From contig JAEXGM010000146.1 in the NCBI GenBank assembly GCA_023450835.1, forward strand, positions 3,516-67,515: a DNA stretch of 64,000 nucleotides, given 5' to 3'. This DNA is from Bacillota bacterium. Lineage in GTDB: Bacteria; Bacillota; Clostridia; Lachnospirales; Lachnospiraceae. Within the stretch, counting starts at the first letter, position 1. Each line of letters begins with the position of its first letter. The notes beneath the pieces are model-generated. The model was not told the origin of the DNA. It saw only the letters and a program-made list of their open reading frames with translations, and made no database searches. The position numbers and the translations under genes were made by a program. Below are positions 10,860-19,540 of the stretch, piece by piece.

Positions 10860-11275
10860 CAGGGGAAGTGAAAGCTTTCTCTTTCACTCTTATATCTCCT
10901 GCATAACGCAGACCTGTCTGCGTTACTGCTTTAATAAGTAGTTTAAAAGGAACTTTCAAATTTATACCCCTGCATATCGCAAGCTTGCTTGTGATACTGC
11001 CTCAATAAGTAGTTTGAAAGTAGTTTTCTTTCAAACTTATACCCCTGCATATCTCAAGCTTGCTTGTGATACTGCCTCAATAAGTAGTTTGAAAGTAGTT
11101 TTCTTTCAAACTTATACCCGTGCATATCGCAGGCTTGCCTGCGATACTGCTTTAATAAGTAGTTTGAAAGTGGTTTTCTTTCAAACTTATACCCGTGCAT
11201 ATCGCAGGCTTGCCTGCGATACTGCTTTAATAAGTAGTTTGAAAGTGGTTTTCTTTCAAACTTCACCTCATCCCT
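10860..11275. repeat. 75-bp tandem repeat array with two palindromes per unit
   Basis: The marker AATAAGTA begins at 10933, 11004, 11079, 11154 and 11229, so most units are exactly 75 bp. Each unit holds a hairpin GTTTGAAAG/CTTTCAAAC and a near-perfect palindrome such as TATCGCAGGC/GCCTGCGATA. The stems differ between units but remain paired (AACGCAGAC/GTCTGCGTT in the first, ATCGCAAGC/GCTTGTGAT in the second). The array fills the space between pheA and folC. The open frames across it on both strands follow from the multiple-of-three period and are not genes. Confidence 0.88.
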
Positions 11276-11326
11276 GCACATGTCTTTTGCGCTTTGTGAG
11301 TAAACGCTTTTCCTTTCACTCCTGGC

Positions 11327-12679
11327 CTATAATGATACCAGATTCATTGTTTCTTCTTTTATTTCTTTTAAGATTGAGAGAGAACCAAAAGCCAGAATTG
11401 CACAATTCTCTTTCCCCCTTGCTTTTTCTGCCAGCATTTTAAGGGCTTCCCTTATATCTTTTGCTTCTGTGGCTGATATTCCCTGGGAAATCGCTTCTTC
11501 CGCCAATACTTTACCGCTAAGTCCCCTCTCCGTAGGGGGAGTGACGCAATATATTTCTCCGGCATATTTCCCGGTAAGCTTTAGAACAGCTTTATAATCT
11601 TTGTCCTTAAACATTCCCATTATATAATATAATTTCTTACCACTAAGATATATCCTGATATTTTCTGCCAATACCTCTGCCGCTCCCTCGTTGTGGGCTC
11701 CGTCTATTATGATAAGGGGACTTTTGCAGATGGGCTGAAACCGCCCTTCCCATAGGGTATTTTCAAGTCCGTTGTATATATCCTCTGTCTTAAGGGGGAA
11801 CCCGTTATCATGAAGGGCTTTGGCGGCAAGGATTGCCGTCACGGCATTATATACCTGATTTTTACCAAGCAGTTTTATCTTTAAATTCTTCCAATCGCCA
11901 TAATCAAACAGTGTGCCTTCCATGTCCATCCTATTTATGACGACTTCTGAAAATCTTGCTTCTGTCAGGGAAGACTCTTTTTCTTTTGCAGTTTTTTCGA
12001 TTACCTTCCGTACTTCTTCCTGCTGCTGGTAGGAGACCACCGGTATTTTATTCTTAATAATCCCTGCCTTATGCTCTGCAATTTCTCTAAGCGTTCCGCC
12101 CAGGTATTCCATGTGATCCATGCTGATTGCAGTGAGTACAGCACATTTGGGAGCATCTATCACGTTAGTAGCGTCCAGTTTTCCTCCCATTCCTACTTCT
12201 ATTACAGCAATATCACACTTTTTCTTCCGAAAATACAAGAATGCCATTGCTGTTTCCACCTCAAAAACAGTGGGATGGTCATTCCCCTTAGCTGTCATTC
12301 TTTCACAGGCTGCTTTGATTTCATTTATACAATCGGCAAGCTCCTCTTCATCTATGGAAGAAATCGTGATATTTCCATCATTCCCATCTGTATCATCACC
12401 TTGCTTTTTCACTAATAACTGTATCATTTCTCTATAAGCAAAAACTGCAGGCGAAGAAAATCTTCCGGTTACATAACCGGCGCCGGCTAAAATAGTAGCA
12501 ATATAAGCACTTACGGACCCCTTACCATTGGTACCGGCTACATGCACAAATGCGGCCTCTTTCTGGGGCGAACCAAGCTCCTCCAGAAGCTGCTTGACAG
12601 CGGTAAGCCCCGGCCTGCTGCCAATCTGTTTAACTTCTTCTAAAAAATTCATAGCCTCTATTATATTCATCTTATGCAT
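11327..12679 (-). CDS. folC: Folylpolyglutamate synthase / dihydrofolate synthase
   Basis: It is a Mur-ligase-like enzyme adding glutamate to folates. The P-loop is HVAGTNGKGSVSAYI, followed by GRFSSPAVFAYREM. VGMGGKLDATNVI and DGAHNEGAAEVLAENI match the FolC signatures, including the C-terminal domain. Length is 450 residues (family about 430). The start is uncertain: the ATG at 12679 has AGGAG only 2 nt away, while the ATG at 12670 has it 11 nt away. It lies just downstream of the rRNA methyltransferase gene, 33 bp apart, on the same strand. Confidence 0.95.
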   Translation of the reverse strand: MHKMNIIEAMNFLEEVKQIGSRPGLTAVKQLLEELGSPQKEAAFVHVAGTNGKGSVSAYIATILAGAGYVTGRFSSPAVFAYREMIQLLVKKQGDDTDGNDGNITISSIDEEELADCINEIKAACERMTAKGNDHPTVFEVETAMAFLYFRKKKCDIAVIEVGMGGKLDATNVIDAPKCAVLTAISMDHMEYLGGTLREIAEHKAGIIKNKIPVVSYQQQEEVRKVIEKTAKEKESSLTEARFSEVVINRMDMEGTLFDYGDWKNLKIKLLGKNQVYNAVTAILAAKALHDNGFPLKTEDIYNGLENTLWEGRFQPICKSPLIIIDGAHNEGAAEVLAENIRIYLSGKKLYYIMGMFKDKDYKAVLKLTGKYAGEIYCVTPPTERGLSGKVLAEEAISQGISATEAKDIREALKMLAEKARGKENCAILAFGSLSILKEIKEETMNLVSL

Positions 12680-12712
12680 CGCTCCTGCTGTACACCGTCT
12701 TTATAGGTCTGG

Positions 12713-13915
12713 CTATTTCTCTTCGCACACCTGGAATATATAGAATTTCAGATAATAGGACTCATCTGCTGCCCAAAGTATGGGATGATCCGCCGCCTGG
12801 GTCCGGTACTCTACCTGACGCAGTCTTTTTCTTGCACTTTTGGCTGCTTGTCCTATAGTCTCTGTAAAAAGCTCCGGAGTCATAAAATGAGAACAGGAAC
12901 AGGTGGCAAGGAAGCCACCATCCTTTATCAATTTCAGTGCCCTAAGATTAATCTCTCTGTATCCCTTAATGGCATTCTTTACGGAATTTCTGGATTTGGT
13001 AAATGCCGGAGGATCTAAGATAACCACATCATAGCGTTCTCCTTGTCCTTCCAGCCTTGGAAGCAGTTCAAATACATCTTCACAGATAAAATGAACCCTT
13101 TCCTGCAACCCGTTCAGCACTGCATTTTCTTCAGCCTGGCTGACACCAAGGGCAGAAGCATCTACTCCGATTACTTCTCTGGCACCTGCAAGTCCCGCAT
13201 TTAATGCAAAGGAACCGGTGTGGGTAAAACAGTCAAGAACTCTTGCATCCTTACAGAGTTTCTTAATAGCTTCCCGGTTGTATTTCTGATCTAAAAAGAA
13301 TCCGGTCTTTTGCCCTTCGGCAACATCAACTATATATTTTACACCGTTTTCCAGGATTTCCACCTTTGTATCAAAAGGCTCACCAATAAAGCCTTTGATT
13401 CTTTCCATCCCTTCATTTTCTCTGACCTTAGCATCACTTCTCTCATAAATTCCGCGTATGGCAATGCCGTCTTTTTTTAAAATTTCCACCAGTTCCTCTA
13501 AAATCTCCTGCTTTAACCGATCTATTCCCAATGCCAGAGACTGTACTACTAATACATCAGAGAATTTGTCTATTACAATTCCCGGTAAAAAGTCCGCCTC
13601 TCCGAATATAATACGGCAGCTGTCGGTATCAACAACTTTCTTACGGTAATCCCAGGCTGCCTGTATGCGCATTCTGAGGAAATCTCTGTTGATTTCTTCC
13701 CCTTTTACTCTGGATAGTATCCTGACGGTAATCTTTGACTTTGTGTTAAGAAAGCCACAGCCCATATAATATCCGTCAAAATCATGCACATATATAAAGT
13801 CACCGTCATTGTACTCTCCGGCTATACTGGCTATTTCGTTATCATAAACCCACATTCCGCCGGCTTTTAAGGTTCTGCCTTCTCCTTTTTTTAACGTAAC
13901 AACTGCTTTTTCCAT
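12713..13915 (-). CDS. RlmI-like class I SAM-dependent 23S rRNA methyltransferase
   Basis: A 400-residue protein. The N-terminal PUA domain has RTLKAGGMWVYDNEI. The central EEHD-like region has QKTGFFLDQKYNR, and the C-terminal Rossmann domain has the SAM motif LDCFTHTGSFALNAG. VILDPPAFTK is the catalytic DPPAF motif, and SCSH is a cysteine site as in RlmI-type m5C methyltransferases. The modified position cannot be read from the sequence; m5C1962 of 23S rRNA is the E. coli precedent. The ATG at 13915 has AGGAG 7 nt upstream; the longer frame lacks support. Confidence 0.9.
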   Translation of the reverse strand: MEKAVVTLKKGEGRTLKAGGMWVYDNEIASIAGEYNDGDFIYVHDFDGYYMGCGFLNTKSKITVRILSRVKGEEINRDFLRMRIQAAWDYRKKVVDTDSCRIIFGEADFLPGIVIDKFSDVLVVQSLALGIDRLKQEILEELVEILKKDGIAIRGIYERSDAKVRENEGMERIKGFIGEPFDTKVEILENGVKYIVDVAEGQKTGFFLDQKYNREAIKKLCKDARVLDCFTHTGSFALNAGLAGAREVIGVDASALGVSQAEENAVLNGLQERVHFICEDVFELLPRLEGQGERYDVVILDPPAFTKSRNSVKNAIKGYREINLRALKLIKDGGFLATCSCSHFMTPELFTETIGQAAKSARKRLRQVEYRTQAADHPILWAADESYYLKFYIFQVCEEK

Positions 13916-14136
13916 GTATTTCTCCTGTCTTTTGCTTTTATCACCAATTATATCATAGTGACTCGGAAAGTCAACGCAACCCATTGGTGTTTTGTGGCAA
14001 ACTCATGAAGGATGCTTTGGGAAATTAACAATGAATTTGCCCTTTCGGAGTTTCTCTTAACGTTGTAATGTGAGGGGAATGTTTGTTATAATGGAAGAGA
14101 CTTATGTAAGACTAGAAAAGAAAGAGGTTTGTTGTT

Positions 14137-15324
14137 ATGCTGAAAGGAATTATATTTGACATGGATGGTGTTATCATTGACAGTGAACCAACACATTCAA
14201 AAGCTATTGTAAATGCATTAGAAACCCTTGGAATTTCTTTGCCGATGGAATACCCCTATCGTTTTATAGGCTCCACCACAGAATATATGTTAAAAATGAT
14301 AATAAATGATTTTAGTCTTTCTATCAGCACCAAAGCTTTAAATGACCTGTATGATGAGGCTTTAGAGATACTTATCAAAGAAGAGGGTTATATTCCTGTG
14401 CCCTATGTTATAAGCCTGATAAAAAATCTTTACCGGGAAGGGTACTCTCTGGCCATTGCTTCCTCTTCCACTCCTGAAGAGATTGCTGCGGTGACCAATG
14501 CATTGGAGATATCCTCATGCTTTATGAAATTAGTAAGCGGTGCTACCGTACAGCATCCAAAGCCTGCGCCGGATGTATTTATCAAAGCCGTGTCAGAGTT
14601 GAACTTAACAGCAGACGAGTGCATTATAATCGAAGATTCCAGCAATGGAGTTAAGGCAGCATGTGCTGCAGGAATTCCTGTTATCGGATATATTAACCCC
14701 AATTCCGGTAATCAGGATTTAAGCCTGTCTTCTATTCTGATAGAAGGTTTTGATGAAATAGACTCTGATTTTATGAAAAAAACTTACTGCCGCTATCATA
14801 ATCTGCCCCTTGTTATAGCTGAAACAGAAAGACTTCTGATCAAAGAAATACCCGTAGAGGATGTTCCTTCCCTTATGGATATATATATAAAACCCGAAAT
14901 AAATAAGTTCCTCCCGGAGCTTTACAAGGTCTCTCTGAATTCCCTGGATACAGTTATACAAAAACATAAAGCTTATATCAAAAATATGTATCAATTTTAT
15001 GACCTGGGGTTATGGGGCGTATACTTAAAAACCGGTGAACTTATCGGTCAATGTGGCATTGAGCCGCATCAGAGTGAAGGCAGCGCCGATATGGAAATCG
15101 GTTACCTCATTGATATTCCATATCAAAAGAAAGGTTATGCTGCAGAAGCGATTGAAGCCGTACTTACTCATGCCGTTCAATCCCTTAACATTTACAGCCT
15201 GACTGCTCTGATATCACCTGAGAATACAGCTTCTATTAAATTAGCTGAAATGTCCGGTTTTTCCTATGAAAAAGAAATTACCCGCGGCGGAATTCTCTAT
15301 CATAAATACCGTATCTACAAATAA
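14137..15324 (+). CDS. Fusion of a HAD-family phosphatase/phosphomutase with a GNAT acetyltransferase
   Basis: 395 residues. Residues 1-215 form a beta-phosphoglucomutase-like HAD domain: nucleophile Asp8 and Asp10 in FDMDGV, the SSS motif in IASSSTPEE, the lysine in QHPKPAPDVF, and the acidic motif EDSSNGVKAA. Residues about 225-395 form a GNAT domain of the RimJ type: ETERLLIKEI, a central MEIGYLIDIPYQKKGYA that binds acetyl-CoA, and NTASIKLAEMSGF. The ribosome-binding site is AGAGG. Both halves keep their key residues, so two activities are plausible. The gene stands alone between oppositely oriented neighbours. Substrates are unknown. Confidence 0.88.
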   Translation: MLKGIIFDMDGVIIDSEPTHSKAIVNALETLGISLPMEYPYRFIGSTTEYMLKMIINDFSLSISTKALNDLYDEALEILIKEEGYIPVPYVISLIKNLYREGYSLAIASSSTPEEIAAVTNALEISSCFMKLVSGATVQHPKPAPDVFIKAVSELNLTADECIIIEDSSNGVKAACAAGIPVIGYINPNSGNQDLSLSSILIEGFDEIDSDFMKKTYCRYHNLPLVIAETERLLIKEIPVEDVPSLMDIYIKPEINKFLPELYKVSLNSLDTVIQKHKAYIKNMYQFYDLGLWGVYLKTGELIGQCGIEPHQSEGSADMEIGYLIDIPYQKKGYAAEAIEAVLTHAVQSLNIYSLTALISPENTASIKLAEMSGFSYEKEITRGGILYHKYRIYK

Positions 15325-15352
15325 AACTTTGCATTTCATTTAACTTCACAAA

Positions 15353-15388
15353 GATAAATAGGACTGCCACCTGACAGTCCTATTTATC
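15353..15388. terminator. Bidirectional terminator between convergent genes
   Basis: A perfect 14-bp stem (GATAAATAGGACTG with its complement) and an 8-nt loop lie between the HAD-GNAT gene and the convergent lipoprotein gene. A/T-rich flanks serve both directions. Confidence 0.85.
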
Positions 15389-15425
15389 CGAAAATTAAAT
15401 CGATTCTTAGTTCTCTCTTCTGCTG

Positions 15426-15941
15426 CTATTTGTTAGTTTTGTTGGTGTCTGTATTGGTCTTATTCTTTAAAGTATTATCTACATCATCAACTGCATTTTT
15501 CACACCATTTTTAACGTTATCAGCTGCATTTTTCACATCGTTTCCAATAGTGTTATTTGTAGTACCTGTAGTTCCATTGGTGGTACCATTCATTTTATTA
15601 TTGGTGGTACCGTTTGTGGTACCATTATTATAAGTTGTACCATTTGTGGTTCCGTTATTATAAGTTGTGCCGTTTGTGGTTCCATTGGTTGTTCCATTGT
15701 TATAGGTCTTGCCATTGGTGGTACCGTTTGTGGTTCCGTTGGTAGTTCCATTTGTGATTCCGTTGTCATAAGCTGTTCCGTTGTCATAGGTCGTACCATT
15801 TGTACCGGTATCCTTATAATCTGCACCAGTTCTATTTGTATCCGTTGTTGCAGAATTATTTCCATCTTTTGTTGCACATCCGGTAAATGTTAATAATGTC
15901 AGACAGCATATTGAGCATAACAGGCATATTGTTTTTTTCAT
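15426..15941 (-). CDS. Low-complexity lipoprotein with Asn-Gly-Thr-Thr repeats
   Basis: 171 residues with a lipoprotein signal peptide ending in LLTFTGC. About 15 tandem NGTT-type units (NGTTNGTTYNNG variants) span residues 45-125. The C-terminus is a charged, helical tail (ADNVKNGVKNAVDDVDNTLKNK). The repeats are in-frame at the DNA level and could expand or contract. The start has a strong AGGAGG upstream. No enzymatic domain is visible. A cell-surface or spacer role is possible, but nothing in the sequence specifies a function. Confidence 0.8.
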   Translation of the reverse strand: MKKTICLLCSICCLTLLTFTGCATKDGNNSATTDTNRTGADYKDTGTNGTTYDNGTAYDNGITNGTTNGTTNGTTNGKTYNNGTTNGTTNGTTYNNGTTNGTTYNNGTTNGTTNNKMNGTTNGTTGTTNNTIGNDVKNAADNVKNGVKNAVDDVDNTLKNKTNTDTNKTNK

Positions 15942-16016
15942 GATCTTCCTCCTATAAATTGATTTAATTTTACCTGTTTAGTATCTCTCTATGCACTTAT
16001 ATTATTCTATTTTCCT

Positions 16017-16790
16017 TTATCTAAACTCTGGCATATTTCCTCGAAAACGCAAAGGAAGATTATTGCGCTGAAGTCCTTTATTCTCTCTTTCTTTGATGGA
16101 AACGGAGTTAAAAAATGCTTTCCATAAATTATCAATGCTCTGTTCTTTCGCTGTCATTTCCTTAATTTTCTCTAAATCCAACATTTCAGCACCAGTATAG
16201 AACCATTGCTCTGCTGTCTTGTGTATGATGGCTGTATTCCTGGTTTCATCAAAAATCACAAAGTTCTCCTGACTCAATCTGTCACTAAAATGCGGTGCCA
16301 GCAGTCTGATAATATCGTTCTTAGGAGCAATCTTTCCAATTAAGATTCCCTCCTTTAATTCCTGAAAACGTAAAAAACCTTTGAAATGATGAGCTTCATT
16401 GGAGACATTCCTGTTTAATTCGAAAATTTTCATAACATCTTTGTTATAAAGACAATCCACCACGCCTCTTCCGATAGAAAAACCAATAATTAAAAAACGA
16501 TAAATCGCATCTCCTCTTGTAATATCACAAGAACAGGAGGCACCGCAGATAAGCTCATAAGCCTCTACGGATACCTTATCATAGATAGCTTTTATTACTT
16601 TCGCAATTTTCTCATCGGAATTTTTGACATAAATATATTCCGTAAATAACTCCATATCTCCAAGATCTTCACCGGAGATAATACATATCTTATTATTCGC
16701 ATGTCCATTCCTGTCAGTCCATGCATCATACACTGCACTGAATATGCCTTCCAGGCTGTCTTCACAATAATAAACCTTTTTCATATTCAT
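16017..16790 (-). CDS. DUF4130 (TIGR03915-like) DNA metabolism protein, partner of radical SAM protein
   Basis: A 257-residue protein beginning KKVYYCEDSLEGIFSAVYDAW, typical of the DUF4130 family that is genetically linked to a putative DNA-modification/repair radical SAM enzyme. A central HHFKGFLRFQEL and the region around PHFSDRL also fit. In other bacteria this domain can be fused to a uracil-DNA glycosylase; no such fusion is present here. The ATG overlaps the radical SAM stop (ATGA), so the pair is translationally coupled. LexA-like boxes upstream of the pair support a role in DNA damage. The chemistry is unknown. Confidence 0.85.
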   Translation of the reverse strand: MNMKKVYYCEDSLEGIFSAVYDAWTDRNGHANNKICIISGEDLGDMELFTEYIYVKNSDEKIAKVIKAIYDKVSVEAYELICGASCSCDITRGDAIYRFLIIGFSIGRGVVDCLYNKDVMKIFELNRNVSNEAHHFKGFLRFQELKEGILIGKIAPKNDIIRLLAPHFSDRLSQENFVIFDETRNTAIIHKTAEQWFYTGAEMLDLEKIKEMTAKEQSIDNLWKAFFNSVSIKERENKGLQRNNLPLRFRGNMPEFR

Positions 16791-18271
16791 AGAAAACTTC
16801 CAATCTGCTTATTGGCCGCAGTAAAATTCATATCATCGAACAAGGATAATTGTTTGTAGGCTGCAGAGGCATCCATGTCAAAGGGCAGCTTTTCTTTCAC
16901 TCTCAGGAGCATGCTTGTAATATAATTTTCCTCTATCTTGACAGGGTACATCATTCTTCCCCCGCAGGTAATAAAATACAGTGCACGTTTTAGAACAACG
17001 CCCATTTTCTTTAAATCTTCAAAAGACAATATGGCGGTTCTTCTGGCTTTTACAATTCTCTGAGCAGATTTCACTCCAATTCCCGGTACCCTGAGTAAGG
17101 TATAGTAATCCGCCTTATTAACTTCTACAGGGAATTGCTCCAGATGCCCGATGGCCCAATTACACTTCGGGTCCATCAAAACATTAAAGTTAGGCCTGCT
17201 CTCGGATAATAGCTCTGCCGCTTGAAATCCATAAAAACGAAGCAGCCAGTCTGCCTGATACAAACGATGTTCCCTCAGCAGCGGAGGGCCCTGGCTGACG
17301 GCCGGAAGAGAACTGTCCTCATTAATGCTGATATAAGCAGAATAAAACACTCTTTTTAAATCAAACTTCTGATATAAGGCTTCCGCCACCGACATAATCT
17401 GGTAATCACTCTCCGGTGTTGCTCCTATAATCATCTGGGTACTTTGTCCCGCAGGCACAAAACCCCTGTTGATGCTCGGTGCTTTAATCACGCCAAAGGA
17501 AGACTTAATGCTGTCCGCTGCCATAATATCCTGTACATCCTGAATAACAGGAGAATTAGCAGATATATTATGCTTTAAATTATCCGGCAATGCGATTGCA
17601 GTTTCCTCTTCCATAAACGGCAGTCTATTAAAGGCAGCTTTTCCTTTATTCTCTATCCTGCCAATCTGAATCTGCTTCATGGGCCTTAGAATATTCTTAC
17701 GGGTTTTATTGGGGGCAAGCATTCTCAAGCTATCTGCTGTAGGTAACTCTAAGTTGACGCTCATCCTGTCCGCATACCAGCCTGTCATCTCCACCAGCAC
17801 AGGGTCTGCTCCCGGAACAGCTTTACAATGGATATATCCGTTAAATTGATATACTTCCCGAAGCATTCTCAGGGTTTTACACATTAGCTCCATTGTGTGG
17901 TCCGGTGTCTTTAGTACCCCTGAACTTAAAAAAAGTCCTTCTATATAATTCCTGCGGTAAAACTCTATGGTAAGGCTGCAGATTTCTTCCGGTGTAAAGG
18001 TAGCTCTCAGCACATCATTGGAAGCTCTGTTAAAGCAGTATTTGCAGTCAAAAATACATTCATTTGTCATTAATATTTTAAGCAGAGAGATACATCTGCC
18101 GTCTGCTGAAAAAGTATGACAAATACCGCAGGCTATGGAATTACCGATTCCGTTGCCGCCTCCGCTTCTGTCAACACCGCTGGAGGTACAGGCTACATCA
18201 TATTTTGCGGCATCCGAAAGCACCTCGAGCTTTTTCTGTACTGTCATATCTTCCTGAATTATTATACTCAT
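16787..18271 (-). CDS. Radical SAM protein, putative DNA modification/repair (TIGR03916-like)
   Basis: A 494-residue protein with the [4Fe-4S] cluster motif CxxxCxxC in CIFDCKYCFNR and extra cysteines in CGICHTFSADGRC before it. A C-terminal helix-hairpin-helix DNA-binding motif reads LLRVPGIGVKSAQRIVKAR. This combination defines a family of putative DNA modification or repair radical SAM enzymes. The ATG at 18271 has AGGAGG 5 nt upstream. One LexA-like palindrome lies directly behind the Shine-Dalgarno and another 55 bp further up. The DUF4130 gene is coupled downstream. Substrate lesion or base is not known to me. Confidence 0.88.
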   Translation of the reverse strand: MSIIIQEDMTVQKKLEVLSDAAKYDVACTSSGVDRSGGGNGIGNSIACGICHTFSADGRCISLLKILMTNECIFDCKYCFNRASNDVLRATFTPEEICSLTIEFYRRNYIEGLFLSSGVLKTPDHTMELMCKTLRMLREVYQFNGYIHCKAVPGADPVLVEMTGWYADRMSVNLELPTADSLRMLAPNKTRKNILRPMKQIQIGRIENKGKAAFNRLPFMEEETAIALPDNLKHNISANSPVIQDVQDIMAADSIKSSFGVIKAPSINRGFVPAGQSTQMIIGATPESDYQIMSVAEALYQKFDLKRVFYSAYISINEDSSLPAVSQGPPLLREHRLYQADWLLRFYGFQAAELLSESRPNFNVLMDPKCNWAIGHLEQFPVEVNKADYYTLLRVPGIGVKSAQRIVKARRTAILSFEDLKKMGVVLKRALYFITCGGRMMYPVKIEENYITSMLLRVKEKLPFDMDASAAYKQLSLFDDMNFTAANKQIGSFL

Positions 18272-18283
18272 GCCAACCTCCTG

Positions 18284-18297
18284 CAAACATTTGTTTG
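18284..18297. promoter_or_regulatory. Degenerate LexA-like box
   Basis: CAAACATTTGTTTG is a perfect 14-bp palindrome resembling the Gram-positive SOS box CGAACRNRYGTTYG, with A for G at the second position. It lies immediately upstream of the radical SAM ribosome-binding site. Confidence 0.55.
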
Positions 18298-18338
18298 TAT
18301 TAGTTTAACACAGTGCATATAAATATTCAAGCCTTTTT

Positions 18339-18352
18339 CGAACAAATGTTCA
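18339..18352. promoter_or_regulatory. LexA (SOS) box upstream of the radical SAM operon
   Basis: CGAACAAATGTTCA matches the B. subtilis-type LexA consensus CGAACRNRYGTTYG at all but the last position. It lies 68 bp upstream of the radical SAM start, where it could overlap the promoter. Confidence 0.72.
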
Positions 18353-18358
18353 CATCGT

Positions 18359-19501
18359 TTATTTACTTTCCATCCTGCTTTTATTGATAACCAGCGACAG
18401 GCTGAAATATGCGCCTGCTATCAAAACATTTACTCCCAGCATATATAGAATTTTATAGACGACCGGCCATGAAAACTGAGGAAGACTTCCGATTTCACTG
18501 TTTATATTTTTTAGCCAGTAAACCGGCGTAAACTCTGCCGCGTTAATCAGGCTCATCTTATTACTGTAGAACAGGTCACTGTTAAAAAATGCAGTGAATG
18601 CAGTATAAAGCAGGATTAAGACTATATTTATTTCATTTTTTAATGCCAGCGCAGATAAGAAATAGCAGATACCTAAAACACAAATAGAGTAGACAAAAAA
18701 GTTCAGCATAGAAAATAACATATTCCAGCTTAAAGCTATTTCGGGATTCAGTATAAATATAAGAATAAAGACAATACCATCACCGCAAAGAACAAAAATA
18801 AAATTGGATAAAAATAAGCGCAGGCTATTCTTTCCTGCCGATATGGGCGCAATTTCATGTTTTTTACGAATTCCGCTTACTCCGAAAAAACTGCTGATTC
18901 TTCCTATTGCAAAAAAACATAAAAATACCATAATATATGCCGCCACTTTAAAAAAATTCTCAACATACAGGCTATTCTGATAGTCTCTGTCATTCTCTTC
19001 CAGTGATATACTTACCCTGCTTTTCATGTCGGTATCAAGCTGCTTTGCCAACTCTTTTGCTGTAATATTACTATTGTTGGTAAGGTATTGCTGTGCGGTC
19101 TTAAGATATCCTTCAAGCATGTATTTTAAGGGCAGTGCTTCCGTTTTTCCGGTTTCAGACAACCCTATGACGGGTTTGTTCTCCTCCATAAAATCTTTTT
19201 GATAATACTGCGGTATATCGAGAATATAATCGTACTGCACGTTTGATAAATAATCCAGATAAGCATCGGAGGAATCGGATATTACCAGCTTGCAATATCT
19301 GCTCAGATACTTTATAAGGCTGTTTGTAAGTTCGCTGCCGGAATCCCTGTTTATGATAAGTACTTCTGATTTCATTTCTGCTGTAAACCTGCTTTCCGAT
19401 TCCTTATACTGAGAATACTTTGCAGATAACATAAGTAATGCCAGCAAAAGAACCGGTATCATTATGGAGTTTTTTAAAAGTTTACTATATATTTTTGTCA
19501 A
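18359..19501 (-). CDS. ABC-2 type transporter permease (distal of pair)
   Basis: A 380-residue membrane protein with one N-terminal membrane segment (MIPVLLLALLMLSA), an extracellular region of about 150 residues, and a cluster of five to six C-terminal segments (about 185-375) including MVFLCFFAIGRISSFFG. This is the ABC-2/YhaP-like layout. It follows the second permease by 39 bp and ends just before the SOS-type operon, which has its own control region. Together with the ATPase at 20.8-21.7 kb it should form one exporter. The substrate is unknown. Confidence 0.82.
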   Translation of the reverse strand: MTKIYSKLLKNSIMIPVLLLALLMLSAKYSQYKESESRFTAEMKSEVLIINRDSGSELTNSLIKYLSRYCKLVISDSSDAYLDYLSNVQYDYILDIPQYYQKDFMEENKPVIGLSETGKTEALPLKYMLEGYLKTAQQYLTNNSNITAKELAKQLDTDMKSRVSISLEENDRDYQNSLYVENFFKVAAYIMVFLCFFAIGRISSFFGVSGIRKKHEIAPISAGKNSLRLFLSNFIFVLCGDGIVFILIFILNPEIALSWNMLFSMLNFFVYSICVLGICYFLSALALKNEINIVLILLYTAFTAFFNSDLFYSNKMSLINAAEFTPVYWLKNINSEIGSLPQFSWPVVYKILYMLGVNVLIAGAYFSLSLVINKSRMESK

Positions 19502-19540
19502 CTTTTTAATTCCTTTCTGTTTTCCCTTCTGATGCTTTCC

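Noticed and set aside
10860..11275. CRISPR array
   Set aside because: Units are contiguous 75-bp tandem repeats with no unique spacers, and no cas gene is in the window.
10860..11281. Open frames on both strands through the 75-bp repeat array
   Set aside because: A period divisible by three keeps frames open. There is no ribosome-binding site or protein-like composition.
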